Source of the DNA: Bosea beijingensis
GTDB taxonomy: Bacteria; Pseudomonadota; Alphaproteobacteria; Rhizobiales; Beijerinckiaceae
Direction: 5' to 3'
Length of the DNA stretch: 64,000 bases
Assembly: GCF_030758975.1 (NCBI RefSeq)
Contig: NZ_CP132359.1
Coordinates: forward strand, 3,431,283 to 3,495,282
Shown here: positions 8,750-16,445 of the stretch, in pieces
How positions within the stretch are numbered: position 1 is the first letter of the stretch
How the letters are laid out: each line of letters starts with the position of its first letter
Program-made: the position numbers and the translations under genes
Notes under the pieces: generated by a model
What the model was told of the DNA's origin: nothing
The model's input: the letters and a program-made list of their open reading frames with translations, nothing else
The model's database searches: none

Positions 8750-9520
8750 ATGAGCGAGACGACCGATATCGGCGCGATTTCCCGCGTGTTGCGGCTGATA
8801 AGCCTGCTGTCGGACCATCCGAACCTGTCCGCCAAGGAGGCCGCCGCGAATCTGGGCTGGCCATTCAGCACGACACACCGCCTGTTGCGACGACTGCTTG
8901 AAGCGGAATTCGCGGCCCAGACGCGGAAGGGCGCCTTCACGCCGGGGCCGGAGCTGTTTCGCATTGCCGGCCGGCTCGGAGGGCAGGAGCCGCTGCTCCG
9001 GATCGCGCAGCCGCTGCTCGAAACACTCGCCCAGCGCTTCGGCGAGACGGCACTGCTGACGGTGCTGGAACGACGTGCGCTCCAGATGTACATCGCCACG
9101 TCCGCCGCGCCGCCGGACCCGATGCGCTATTTCATCGAGCTCAATCGCGCGTCGCCTCTGGTCTGGGGAGCATTGGGGCGGGTGCTGCTGGCGAACCTGT
9201 CAGACGAGGAGATCGAGAGGGCGGTTGCCTGCCCCAACCCACCCGATGTGAAAGGCGCGCCGCTTGATCCGGACGGCTTGTGGTCGCACATCGCGGAAAT
9301 CCGGTCCTCCGGATTTGCGACTACCCATTCGCACCGGACGCTCAACTCGATCGGCATCGCCGTGCCGTTCTTCAATTTCAGCCAGGAGCCTGTCGGCAGT
9401 ATCGGCTTTCAGGTTCCTGCCTTCCGCTATTCCGAAGGGCACCTTCCGGAAATCGTGGCGGCGCTCAAGGAGGCGGCCGCCGTGATCTCCCAGCAGGCGC
9501 GGGCGCGCGTCGACGCCTGA
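8750..9520 (+). CDS. IclR family transcriptional regulator
   Basis: 256 residues from the ATG at 8750. An N-terminal winged helix (ISRVLRLISLLSDHPN, then LSAKEAAANLGWPFSTTHR) is followed by an IclR effector-binding domain (RYFIELNRASPLVWGALGR, ending with the AAAVISQQ helix). The frame is open up to 8663, but that extension lacks family character and would cover the candidate operator. The gene lies opposite the NHL-tct operon and ends 9 bp from the convergent alcohol dehydrogenase gene. It is the likely local regulator of both catabolic operons, with the transported compound or a product as effector. Confidence 0.92.
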   Translation: MSETTDIGAISRVLRLISLLSDHPNLSAKEAAANLGWPFSTTHRLLRRLLEAEFAAQTRKGAFTPGPELFRIAGRLGGQEPLLRIAQPLLETLAQRFGETALLTVLERRALQMYIATSAAPPDPMRYFIELNRASPLVWGALGRVLLANLSDEEIERAVACPNPPDVKGAPLDPDGLWSHIAEIRSSGFATTHSHRTLNSIGIAVPFFNFSQEPVGSIGFQVPAFRYSEGHLPEIVAALKEAAAVISQQARARVDA

Positions 9521-9529
9521 ATCCGCTGC

Positions 9530-10684
9530 TCAGGCGGCGAGCTCGAGGATCGTGCGCACATCCTTAGGCGTGATGTCGCCCCGCTCTCCGAGTGCGGTCT
9601 GGCCGGCTTTTTCGAGATGCGCGACGATGGCGTCCGGCGTCGCCTCCATCGGAGCAATCGCGGCGAACCGCACCGGGCATCCCATGCGACTAAAGAACTC
9701 CTCAGTCCTCGTGATCGCCTCTTCAGCCGCCGATGCGGCATCGGGTTCTTCTATGCCCCAGACGTTGCGGGCGTAGCGGAGAAGCATCTCCTGCTTATCC
9801 CGGCTTTTGTAGCGCAGCAGCGCGGGCATGACGAGGGTGAGCGTGCGGGCGTGATCGAGTCCGCAGACGGCGGTGATGGCATGGCCGATCATGTGGGTCG
9901 ACCAATCCTGCTGCACGCCGGCGCCGATCAGGCCGTTCAGGGCCTGGTTGGCTGCCCACAGGATGGTTTCTCGGGCTTCGTGATCGTTTTTCTCGACCAG
10001 CCGCGGGCCCCATTCGATCAGCGTGCGCAGCAAGGTCTCGCTGAAGCCGAACTGCACCGGCGTGTTCGCTGGAATGGTGAGGTATTGCTCGACCACATGG
10101 GTGAAGGCGTCGACGACGCCGTTCTCAAGCTGGCGACGGTCGAGGGTCGCCATGAAGTTCGGGTCGAGCACCGCGAAACGCGGCCGGGCGTCTTCGTTCG
10201 CGAAAGGCAGTTTCATCTGCTTGCTTCGATGGCTGATGACGGAGACCGGATTGCTTTCGGAGCCGGTGGCCGGCAACGTCAGGATAGCGCCGACCGGCAG
10301 GACGCTTCTGGCCGGGTTTCCGGCTGCCAGGTAATCCCAGGCATCGACATCGTGCAGCGAGACGATCGTCGCCAGGAACTTGCCGGCATCGACGACTGAT
10401 CCGCCGCCGACGGCTAGCACGAATTCCACGCCTTCGGTCCTGCATAGCTCGGCTGCCTCGAGGATGGTCTCGTAGACCGGATTGGCCTCGATCCCGCCGA
10501 ACTCCACGACATGGCATTCCGACAGGGCGGCGATAGCCTGCTCATAGGCGCCGTTGCGCTTGATGCTGCCGCCGCCGAAGAGGAACAGGACGCGGGTGCC
10601 TGGCGGAATGATATGCCCGATCTCGGCGACCTGCCGCTGGCCGAACAGAATTTCGGTGGGGTTGCGCAGACGGAACGCCGGCAT
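9530..10684 (-). CDS. Iron-containing alcohol dehydrogenase, YqhD-like
   Basis: 384 residues that follow E. coli YqhD along the whole length as I recall it: NPTEILFGQ at the N-terminus, FGGGSIK (36-42) and AVGGGSVVDAGKF for NADP(H), and GLIGAGVQQDWSTHMIGH. Metal ligands fall at Asp192, His196, His264 and His278, the same spacing as in YqhD. YqhD-type enzymes reduce aldehydes to alcohols with NADPH, or the reverse. An upstream ATG at 10747 is possible, but the ATG at 10684 has GGGAGG five bases before it and matches the family start. It lies opposite the hydratase-dhaKL operon and shares the candidate IclR site. Confidence 0.93.
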   Translation of the reverse strand: MPAFRLRNPTEILFGQRQVAEIGHIIPPGTRVLFLFGGGSIKRNGAYEQAIAALSECHVVEFGGIEANPVYETILEAAELCRTEGVEFVLAVGGGSVVDAGKFLATIVSLHDVDAWDYLAAGNPARSVLPVGAILTLPATGSESNPVSVISHRSKQMKLPFANEDARPRFAVLDPNFMATLDRRQLENGVVDAFTHVVEQYLTIPANTPVQFGFSETLLRTLIEWGPRLVEKNDHEARETILWAANQALNGLIGAGVQQDWSTHMIGHAITAVCGLDHARTLTLVMPALLRYKSRDKQEMLLRYARNVWGIEEPDAASAAEEAITRTEEFFSRMGCPVRFAAIAPMEATPDAIVAHLEKAGQTALGERGDITPKDVRTILELAA

Positions 10685-10729
10685 GTGACCTCCCTCATTG
10701 TACTTTGCGGTTGAGACTATATCCATTTG

Positions 10730-10771
10730 CATCTCATTGAAAGGCATGCAACTCTCATTCAGTAAGATGAG
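10730..10771. promoter_or_regulatory. Second candidate IclR site region
   Basis: CATCTCATTGAA at 10730-10741 is identical, in the opposite orientation, to the 12-mer in the palindrome at 8666-8682. A further inverted pair, CTCAT at 10754-10758 and ATGAG at 10767-10771, lies next to it. The block sits between the divergent alcohol dehydrogenase and hydratase genes, where one regulator could control both. Confidence 0.5.
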
Positions 10772-10788
10772 CGAGAAGCCGCCCGCTT

Positions 10789-11598
10789 ATGAACGAGGCG
10801 GCATCCGTGGGAGCGGACAACACAGGCATGTCAGAGACGAAGCACTCCGGTCTCGGTACGAGGGCGCCGTCGCCTGCCGTCGCCTTTCTGCTCGACGCGC
10901 ATCGAGCGGCGACACGCCCGCCTGGCATGCCCCCAACATTGGCGCCTTCAGACGTCGCGCAGGCGCTGCGGATTCAGGCGGAGCTGGTCGATGCGCTCGG
11001 CGAACCGGTCGCCGGCTGGAAAGTCTCGCTCACCGGCGAGCCGATGCGTGCGCCCATCCTGCGCAGCCGCTTGCACACCTCGCCGGTGGAGCTGCCGAGC
11101 AACGGGCTTGCTCCCTTCGGCATCGAGGCCGAGATCGCCTTCCGGTTCGAACGGTCGCTGCCGCCGCGCGAGGAAGCGTACAGCTTCGCCGAATTCGTTG
11201 AGAGCGTGGTGGCCCTGCCGGCGATCGAGGTCGTCAGCAGCCGCTTCGCCGATTACGGCGCTGCCCCGCCGCTCGAGCGCCTGTGCGACCTGATGTCGAA
11301 TGGCGGGCTTGTGGTCGGAGAGCCCGTGGTCGATTGGGCGGCGCTCGATTTCGCGCGGTTGCCGGTTCGCCTCATGCGCAATGGCGGGATCGTGCTCGAA
11401 CGCGAGGGCGGACATCCGCAGAGTGATCCCTGCGGTTGGGGATTGGCGCTGGTCAACGCATTGCGCCGCGGCATGGGCGTGCCGGAAGGGCTGGTCGTTA
11501 CGACCGGCAGCTTCACGGGGATCGTCTTCGGGGCGCCGGGCGAAGCGTACCGTGCGGAGTTCGCCGGCTTCGCGCCGGTCTCTCTGCAGTTTTCCTGA
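10789..11598 (+). CDS. 2-keto-4-pentenoate hydratase / fumarylacetoacetate hydrolase-like protein
   Basis: 269 residues of the FAH/MhpD type. The metal-binding segment FGIEAEIAFRFERSLP and the following PAIEVVSSRFADY match 2-keto-4-pentenoate hydratases and 4-oxalocrotonate decarboxylases; GSFTGIVFGAPGEAYRAEF closes the fold. Such enzymes handle 2-oxo acids by hydration, decarboxylation or C-C cleavage with Mg or Mn. The start is uncertain: ATG 10789 or ATG 10828 (MSETKHSG), neither with a strong ribosome site. The gene leads the operon with dhaK and dhaL, so its product or substrate is probably linked to a ketone that is phosphorylated. Confidence 0.82.
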   Translation: MNEAASVGADNTGMSETKHSGLGTRAPSPAVAFLLDAHRAATRPPGMPPTLAPSDVAQALRIQAELVDALGEPVAGWKVSLTGEPMRAPILRSRLHTSPVELPSNGLAPFGIEAEIAFRFERSLPPREEAYSFAEFVESVVALPAIEVVSSRFADYGAAPPLERLCDLMSNGGLVVGEPVVDWAALDFARLPVRLMRNGGIVLEREGGHPQSDPCGWGLALVNALRRGMGVPEGLVVTTGSFTGIVFGAPGEAYRAEFAGFAPVSLQFS

Positions 11599-11649
11599 AC
11601 GGCGTTCGAAGCGAGAAGACGCTCAGAGACGCCTGGCAAGGGGAAACCG

Positions 11650-12636
11650 ATGAAGAAGGTCATGAACGCGCCGGATGCCTTCGTCGACGAGATGCTCGAC
11701 GGATTGTGCGCGGCTCATCCGGCTCTGGCCCGCTCAGGGCCAGGCGGGCGCGTCGTCCATCGGAGTGCGGGCAAGGTCGAGGGCCGTGTCGGCGTGGTCT
11801 CCGGCGGTGGGTCGGGGCATCTGCCGCTCTTCACCGGCTATGTCGGTGAAGGCTTGCTCGATAGCTGCGCGATCGGCGACGTGTTCGCCGGCCCTTCCGT
11901 GGCTGCCTGCAAAGCGGCGATCGAGGTGGCTGATGGTGGGCGTGGCGTCCTCTGCCTGTTCGGCAACTATGGTGGCGACAAGATGAACTTCGCGATGGCT
12001 GCCGAAATGGTCGAGCCCGCGATCAAGACGCACACGGTGCTCGGCACCGACGACATCGCCAGTGCGGGCGCAGACGAAAGGCAGAAGCGCCGTGGCGTCG
12101 CCGGCATCGTCTACGCCTACAAGATCGCCGGCGCCAAGGCGGCCGAAGGTGCCACGTTGGAGGAGGTTGCCGATGCCGCCCGCTCGGCCGTCGAAAACTG
12201 CCGCACAATCGGCATTGCGCTGTCGCCCTGCCTGGTCCCGGGCTCTGCGGCGCCGAGCTTCAGTCTCGGCGAGGACGAGATGGAGATGGGCATGGGCATC
12301 CACGGCGAGCCCGGCATCTGGCGGGCTCCGCTGAAGGCGGTCGATCACATCGTCGACGAGATGATCGAGCGCCTGATCGCCGACGGGGCCGGTGGGGAGC
12401 GTGTCTCGGTGCTGGTGAATGGCCTGGGTGCGACGCCGCTCGAGGAACAGTTCATCGTCTATCGCCGCGTCGCCCGCAATCTTGCCGAAGCCGGCATGAC
12501 CATCGTCGCGCCGCTCGTGGGAAACTTCACGACCTCGATGGAGATGGCGGGATTGTCGATCAGCATCCTGACATTGGACAGGGGGCGGGAGGCGCTGCTG
12601 AAAGCGCCGGCGTCCTGCCCTTTCTGGAGAGTATGA
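11650..12636 (+). CDS. dhaK: Dihydroxyacetone kinase subunit DhaK-like
   Basis: 328 residues. The GGGSGHLPLFTGYVGEG loop near residue 55 and GMGIHGEPGI with His218, the residue that forms a hemiaminal with the ketone substrate in DhaK, are intact. The first loop has Leu where classical DhaK has Glu after GSGH, seen in DhaK relatives that act on other ketoses or four-carbon sugars. It overlaps dhaL by 4 bp (ATGA). No DhaM phosphotransferase partner is present, so an ATP-dependent DhaK-DhaL kinase for a small ketose or hydroxyketone is likely. Confidence 0.9.
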   Translation: MKKVMNAPDAFVDEMLDGLCAAHPALARSGPGGRVVHRSAGKVEGRVGVVSGGGSGHLPLFTGYVGEGLLDSCAIGDVFAGPSVAACKAAIEVADGGRGVLCLFGNYGGDKMNFAMAAEMVEPAIKTHTVLGTDDIASAGADERQKRRGVAGIVYAYKIAGAKAAEGATLEEVADAARSAVENCRTIGIALSPCLVPGSAAPSFSLGEDEMEMGMGIHGEPGIWRAPLKAVDHIVDEMIERLIADGAGGERVSVLVNGLGATPLEEQFIVYRRVARNLAEAGMTIVAPLVGNFTTSMEMAGLSISILTLDRGREALLKAPASCPFWRV

Positions 12637-13247
12637 CGATGGCAATGGACGTTGCTTCTGTCGCCAAGGCGCTCGAGCGTGCCGTCGTCGGCCTGCGTCA
12701 GGTGGAACAGGAGCTCAACGTCGCCGACGGTCATCTCGGAGATGGCGACACGGGGGGTATGCTGCGTCGCCTGTTCGAACGGATCGCTCAGGATGCGCCC
12801 ACCGAAGCACCGGATCTCGGCGCCTACTTTGGCGCCGTCGCGGGGACGGCCGCAGGTGCGACCGGATCGAGCCTTGGGACGCTCGTCGCACTTGGGCTTT
12901 CGACCATGGCCCGTCGCCTGGCCGGGCAGAGCGAGAGCTCTTACGCCACACTCGGTGACCATCTGCTTGCCGCGGTGGAGAAGATGCAAGCCGCCGGAGG
13001 AGCGAGCTTGGGCGACAAGACTGTGCTCGACGCTCTGGAAGCTGTCGCGAACGCGATCAAGGGGGAAGACGACCCCGCAACGCTCGGCACGAAGGCAGTC
13101 GTGGCAGCGCAATCTGCGCTCGATGCGTTCCGGCCGCTTCGGTGCAAGGTCGGACGGGCACGCATCTATGGCGAGAAGAGCGTTGGCCTGGATGATCCGG
13201 GGATGTTGGCCGTCGCGCGGCTGACCGACCATCTGTCGCGCTCCTAA
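12633..13247 (+). CDS. dhaL: Dihydroxyacetone kinase subunit DhaL-like
   Basis: 204 residues. The Mg-nucleotide motif DGHLGDGDTGG (Asp32, Asp37 and Asp39) and a C-terminal Gly/Ala-rich helical barrel (GAYFGAVAGTAAGATGSSLG, reading approximate) are DhaL features. DhaL binds the nucleotide and passes the phosphate to the ketone held by DhaK. It starts inside the dhaK stop (ATGA), a sign of translational coupling; the second Met, two codons on, may also serve. It is the last gene of the operon. Confidence 0.9.
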   Translation: MTMAMDVASVAKALERAVVGLRQVEQELNVADGHLGDGDTGGMLRRLFERIAQDAPTEAPDLGAYFGAVAGTAAGATGSSLGTLVALGLSTMARRLAGQSESSYATLGDHLLAAVEKMQAAGGASLGDKTVLDALEAVANAIKGEDDPATLGTKAVVAAQSALDAFRPLRCKVGRARIYGEKSVGLDDPGMLAVARLTDHLSRS

Positions 13248-13667
13248 CATCAGCGCGACGGCCTCACGCTCCCGATCCGCGGATACAACTAGGCTACGAT
13301 CATGGCTGATCGGGAAGAGCCGCAAGCCTTGTTCATCAACGATTTTCAGCGGCAGACCGGCCTGATCGGGCACCATGGTCAATGCTCCCGCTTGGAAGTA
13401 GAGCAGGATGCCAACTATCTTATATAACAATCTCAATTACATATATGTTCTCGGATTTGTCCGGCCCGGCCCACCACTATCCTTCCACGATCCCGATTTT
13501 CCTGCCGGTTTGCCTGTGCCGCGTCATGCGGTGCGGGAACGGCCCCGCGTTTGCAGCCTCCGAAGCTGCCATCCCGCAGCGGGCCGGGGGACGCTGACCT
13601 TTGCATGCGTCGAGTGCAGGCAAGCCGAGACGGTCGCCGTGACCGCCTCGGCCCTTGTCGGTCGGGT
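13248..13667. other. Intergenic region with a possible gene remnant
   Basis: 420 bp without a convincing gene. On the minus strand 13255-13436 encodes a protein-like stretch (AGLPLKIVDEQGLRLFPISH) that then runs into the antisense of dhaL. Such a sequence vaguely resembles the C-terminal part of some effector-sensing regulators and may be a vestige. The segment 13409-13450 is unusually AT-rich (TTATATAACAATCTCAATTA) and may hold a promoter or mark an old junction. The rest shows nothing recognisable. Confidence 0.3.
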
Positions 13668-14504
13668 TCAGCCCTTCACGAAGGCGAGCAGGTCGGCATT
13701 GAGCGTCTCGGCATGCGTGGTCAGCATGCCGTGCGGATAGCCGGGGTAGACCTTGAGCGTGCCGTTCCTCAGATGCTTGATCGATTCGTGCGCGGAGGCG
13801 CCGATCGGTACGATCTGATCGTCGTCGCCATGGGCCACGAGCGTCGGCACGCCGATCGCCTTGAGGTCCCCGGTCTGGTCGGTCTCGGAGAAGGCCTTGA
13901 TGCCGTCGTAATGGGCCTTGGCGCTGCCCATCATGCCCTGGCGCCACCAGTTCCAGATCACGCCCTGGTCGACCTTCGCGCCCGGCCGGTTATAGCCGTA
14001 GAACGGGCCGGTTGGCACATCCAGGAAGAACTGCGCGCGATTGTCGGCGAGCGCCTTGCGGAAGCCATCGAAGACCCCGATCGGCAGGCCGCCGGGATTG
14101 CCGGCCGTCTTGACCATCAGCGGCGGCACGGCCGAGACCAGCACCGCCTTGGCGACGCGACCCTGCGGCTCGCCATGTTTCGCGACATAGCGCGCGACCT
14201 GGCCGCCGCCGGTCGAATGGCCGATATGGACGGAATTCCTGAGGTCGAGATGCTCGACCACGGCGGAGGCATCGGTGGCGTAATGATCCATGTCATGGCC
14301 GTCCCAGACCTGGGCCGAGCGGCCATGGCCGCGCCGGTCGCTGGCGACGACGCGATAGCCCTTGGCCAGGAAGAACAGCATCTGGGCATCCCAGTCGTCG
14401 CTGCTCAGCGGCCAGCCATGGTGGAACATGATCGGCTGGGCGTCCTTCGGCCCCCAATCCTTGTAGAAGATCTCGACGCCGTCCTTGGTCGTGACGAATG
14501 ACAT
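13668..14504 (-). CDS. Alpha/beta hydrolase, non-heme chloroperoxidase type
   Basis: 278 residues. The fold is shown by MFHHGWPLSSDDWDAQ (oxyanion region), VVASDRRGHGRS, the nucleophile elbow GHSTGG with Ser97, the acid in HGDDDQIVP and the base in YPHGM. These match bacterial cofactor-free haloperoxidases/perhydrolases, whose natural substrates are usually esters. AGGAAGGA precedes the ATG at 14504; a longer frame to 14660 runs into an intergenic repeat and has no family character. It appears to be a single-gene unit. Confidence 0.9.
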   Translation of the reverse strand: MSFVTTKDGVEIFYKDWGPKDAQPIMFHHGWPLSSDDWDAQMLFFLAKGYRVVASDRRGHGRSAQVWDGHDMDHYATDASAVVEHLDLRNSVHIGHSTGGGQVARYVAKHGEPQGRVAKAVLVSAVPPLMVKTAGNPGGLPIGVFDGFRKALADNRAQFFLDVPTGPFYGYNRPGAKVDQGVIWNWWRQGMMGSAKAHYDGIKAFSETDQTGDLKAIGVPTLVAHGDDDQIVPIGASAHESIKHLRNGTLKVYPGYPHGMLTTHAETLNADLLAFVKG

Positions 14505-14582
14505 GATCGGTGTCCTTCCTGAGCGCTGAACAGGGGCTTCGCGTCGATGAGACCGAAGCTTGGAGGGGCGCCGTTCCAACTC

Positions 14583-14675
14583 GTCATGCTCGCCCTCGTG
14601 GCGAGCATCCACGGTTTGAACGCCACATCGCATGAAGGAACACGTGAATGGTCGGGGCAAGCCCGACCATGACGG
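14583..14675. repeat. Cruciform intergenic repeat, family A, copy 1
   Basis: A 93-bp element with 79 of 93 positions identical to the copy at 47877-47969 (hand alignment, no gaps). It contains two perfect hairpins, ATGCTCGCC/GGCGAGCAT and ATGGTCGGG/CCCGACCAT, enclosed by CGTCATG/CATGACG. It lies upstream of the hydrolase gene, next to a half copy of repeat family B. Nothing in it codes. Confidence 0.75.
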
Positions 14676-14690
14676 GAGCGTCGTGTTCTT

Positions 14691-14730
14691 GGGTTCCGGG
14701 TTCTTCGCTTACGCGAAGCTCCGGAATGAC
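14691..14730. repeat. Partial copy of intergenic repeat family B
   Basis: GGGTTCCGGGTTC, a small CTTCGC/GCGAAG hairpin and CCGGAATGAC match the right half of the family B element at 44956-45087. The left half is absent. It directly follows repeat A copy 1. Confidence 0.6.
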
Positions 14731-14763
14731 AGGGGTGGAGTTTCAGGGGGAGCGCCCGAGCGC

Positions 14764-16377
14764 CTACCGGGCAACCTCGCTCATCACCAACCGCTTGGTG
14801 CGATCGCTGTTGATGATCAGGCGATCATTCGCGATGCGGACGGTGAAGAGCCAGGGCAGCACCCAGGGGCAGACGCGCCACTGGTCGTGAACCTGCGTGC
14901 TGACGGGATGGGCGAAGAAGAAGTCGTCGCCATGGGCGACGAGCTTCACGCGCTGGCTACCCTCGGGCGAGGCCAGGGTGAGATGCAATTCCGGGCCGGC
15001 CTTGCGGGTCTCGCCGCGGAAGGCGCCGGATTCTGCCGTGAAGCGCCTGCCGGCGAACCGATCGATCGGAGTCGCGGTCGGCACGATCGGAACGAAGCGG
15101 CGGGTCCGGCCGAAGCGTGTCGCCGAGAGTGCGCCGCCGGTTTCCAGCTTCAGCGCGAAAGCCGGGATCGAGGCCTGCGGCTGCCAGCTTCCGTCGCCAA
15201 CGGGCAGGAGCGGCGCGCCGCCCATGTTCATCACCAGATAGGGCTGGCCCTGCCGCAACTCGATCTGGAAGGCGTCGTCGCCGGCTCCGTCGCGATAGGT
15301 GCCGGTGGGGAGGTCGAATGCCTGCTCGCGCTTTTCGTTGCCGGCGCCCAGCAGATCGCGCGCGATCGAGCGGGCCAGCACATAGGGCGCGCAGTCGTCG
15401 TGGTTGGCGAGCAGGACGATGCCGAGATCGGCCTCCTTGAAGCGGACCGACTCGGAACGCGCCCCGGCGATCCAGCCGCCATGGCCGACCGCCTCGCCGA
15501 GAGCGCCATTGTCGCGCACCAGCCCGTAGCCATAGGGCGAGGGCACGCCGTTGATCGTCACGCCGGCATCCTCCATGCGCGCGATCATTGCGGCGTCGCC
15601 GATCTTCGGCTGGCGCAGGTTCTGCTGCCAGATGACCATGTCGTGGAGTGTCGAGACCATGCCGCCTTCGCCGCCGATGGCGATGCCCCAGGCAGCCTTC
15701 AGCCAGTTGCCGTCCGGCCCGCGGCGGTGATGCCCGGCGAGCCGCGGCAGGATCACGTCGTCGCGGGGCATCAGCGCGGTGTCGTGCATGCCGAGCGGGC
15801 CGGTGATGCGCTCCTTCAGGAGGTCGTTGAAGCTGAGCCCCGAGACCTTTTCCAGGATTTCGGAAAGCAGCAGAAAGTTGCTGTTGCTGTAGAGCAGGTC
15901 GTAACCCGGCTCGAAATTGAGTTCGCTCTGCCGGCCGACCACATTGCAGGCATATTGGCGCGAGGAGGGCGCGAGGATCGGCACGCCCCCGATCGTCATC
16001 ATCTCCAGGATGTCGCGCAGGCCCGAGGTGTTCGAGGCGAGATGGTGCAGGGTGATCGTCCGGCCGTAATCGGGCAGCCAGGGCAGGTGAATGCGGACGT
16101 CGTCCTGAAGCGAGAGACGGCCCTCGCGCTCCAGCGCCAGCAGCAGCCAGGTGGTGAACTGCTTGCTCTGCGAGGCGATGCGCACCACCGAGCGGCTGGA
16201 CAGCGGGATGCCGTTGGCCAGATCGGCCATGCCATAGGCGGCCTCGTGCGCGACTTCGCCGCCTGAGAGCACGGCGATCATCACCCCCGGCGAGGTCTCG
16301 CTGTTCCAGGCCGCGACATGCGGGGCGACACGGGCGGCGATCGTGGCGGGATCGAGGGCGAGGGAGGCGCGGGGCAT
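14764..16377 (-). CDS. Serine hydrolase, D-aminopeptidase-like (peptidase S12)
   Basis: 537 residues. The penicillin-binding-protein-type site is visible: SQSK with Ser69 and Lys72, YSN at 163-165, and an HGG near GEAVGHGGWIAGA. The remaining 200 residues look like the two beta domains of Ochrobactrum D-aminopeptidase (about 520 residues), which releases N-terminal D-amino acids. No signal peptide is seen, in keeping with a cytoplasmic peptidase. It lies downstream of a peptide-binding protein gene on the same strand, suggesting uptake then cleavage of D-residue-containing peptides. A beta-lactamase-like esterase is the alternative. Confidence 0.85.
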   Translation of the reverse strand: MPRASLALDPATIAARVAPHVAAWNSETSPGVMIAVLSGGEVAHEAAYGMADLANGIPLSSRSVVRIASQSKQFTTWLLLALEREGRLSLQDDVRIHLPWLPDYGRTITLHHLASNTSGLRDILEMMTIGGVPILAPSSRQYACNVVGRQSELNFEPGYDLLYSNSNFLLLSEILEKVSGLSFNDLLKERITGPLGMHDTALMPRDDVILPRLAGHHRRGPDGNWLKAAWGIAIGGEGGMVSTLHDMVIWQQNLRQPKIGDAAMIARMEDAGVTINGVPSPYGYGLVRDNGALGEAVGHGGWIAGARSESVRFKEADLGIVLLANHDDCAPYVLARSIARDLLGAGNEKREQAFDLPTGTYRDGAGDDAFQIELRQGQPYLVMNMGGAPLLPVGDGSWQPQASIPAFALKLETGGALSATRFGRTRRFVPIVPTATPIDRFAGRRFTAESGAFRGETRKAGPELHLTLASPEGSQRVKLVAHGDDFFFAHPVSTQVHDQWRVCPWVLPWLFTVRIANDRLIINSDRTKRLVMSEVAR

Positions 16378-16408
16378 GGCAGGCTTTTAGGCTTGAGGCT
16401 GATGTGGA

Positions 16409-16439
16409 AGCGCCGCGCTTCCCGGGGAAACGCGGCGCT
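16409..16439 (-). other. Hairpin between binding-protein and peptidase genes
   Basis: Nine-bp GC-rich arms (AGCGCCGCG and CGCGGCGCT) with a 13-base loop that can itself pair (TTCC/GGAA). It follows the binding-protein stop in the leftward transcript and precedes the peptidase start, so it may end part of the transcripts or stabilise the upstream message. Confidence 0.6.
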
Positions 16440-16445
16440 CGAGGC

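Noticed and set aside
14583..14675. tRNA-like cloverleaf in repeat A
   Set aside because: The stem lengths do not fit a tRNA, and there is no anticodon loop or TTC-type arm; a second diverged copy shows it is an intergenic repeat.
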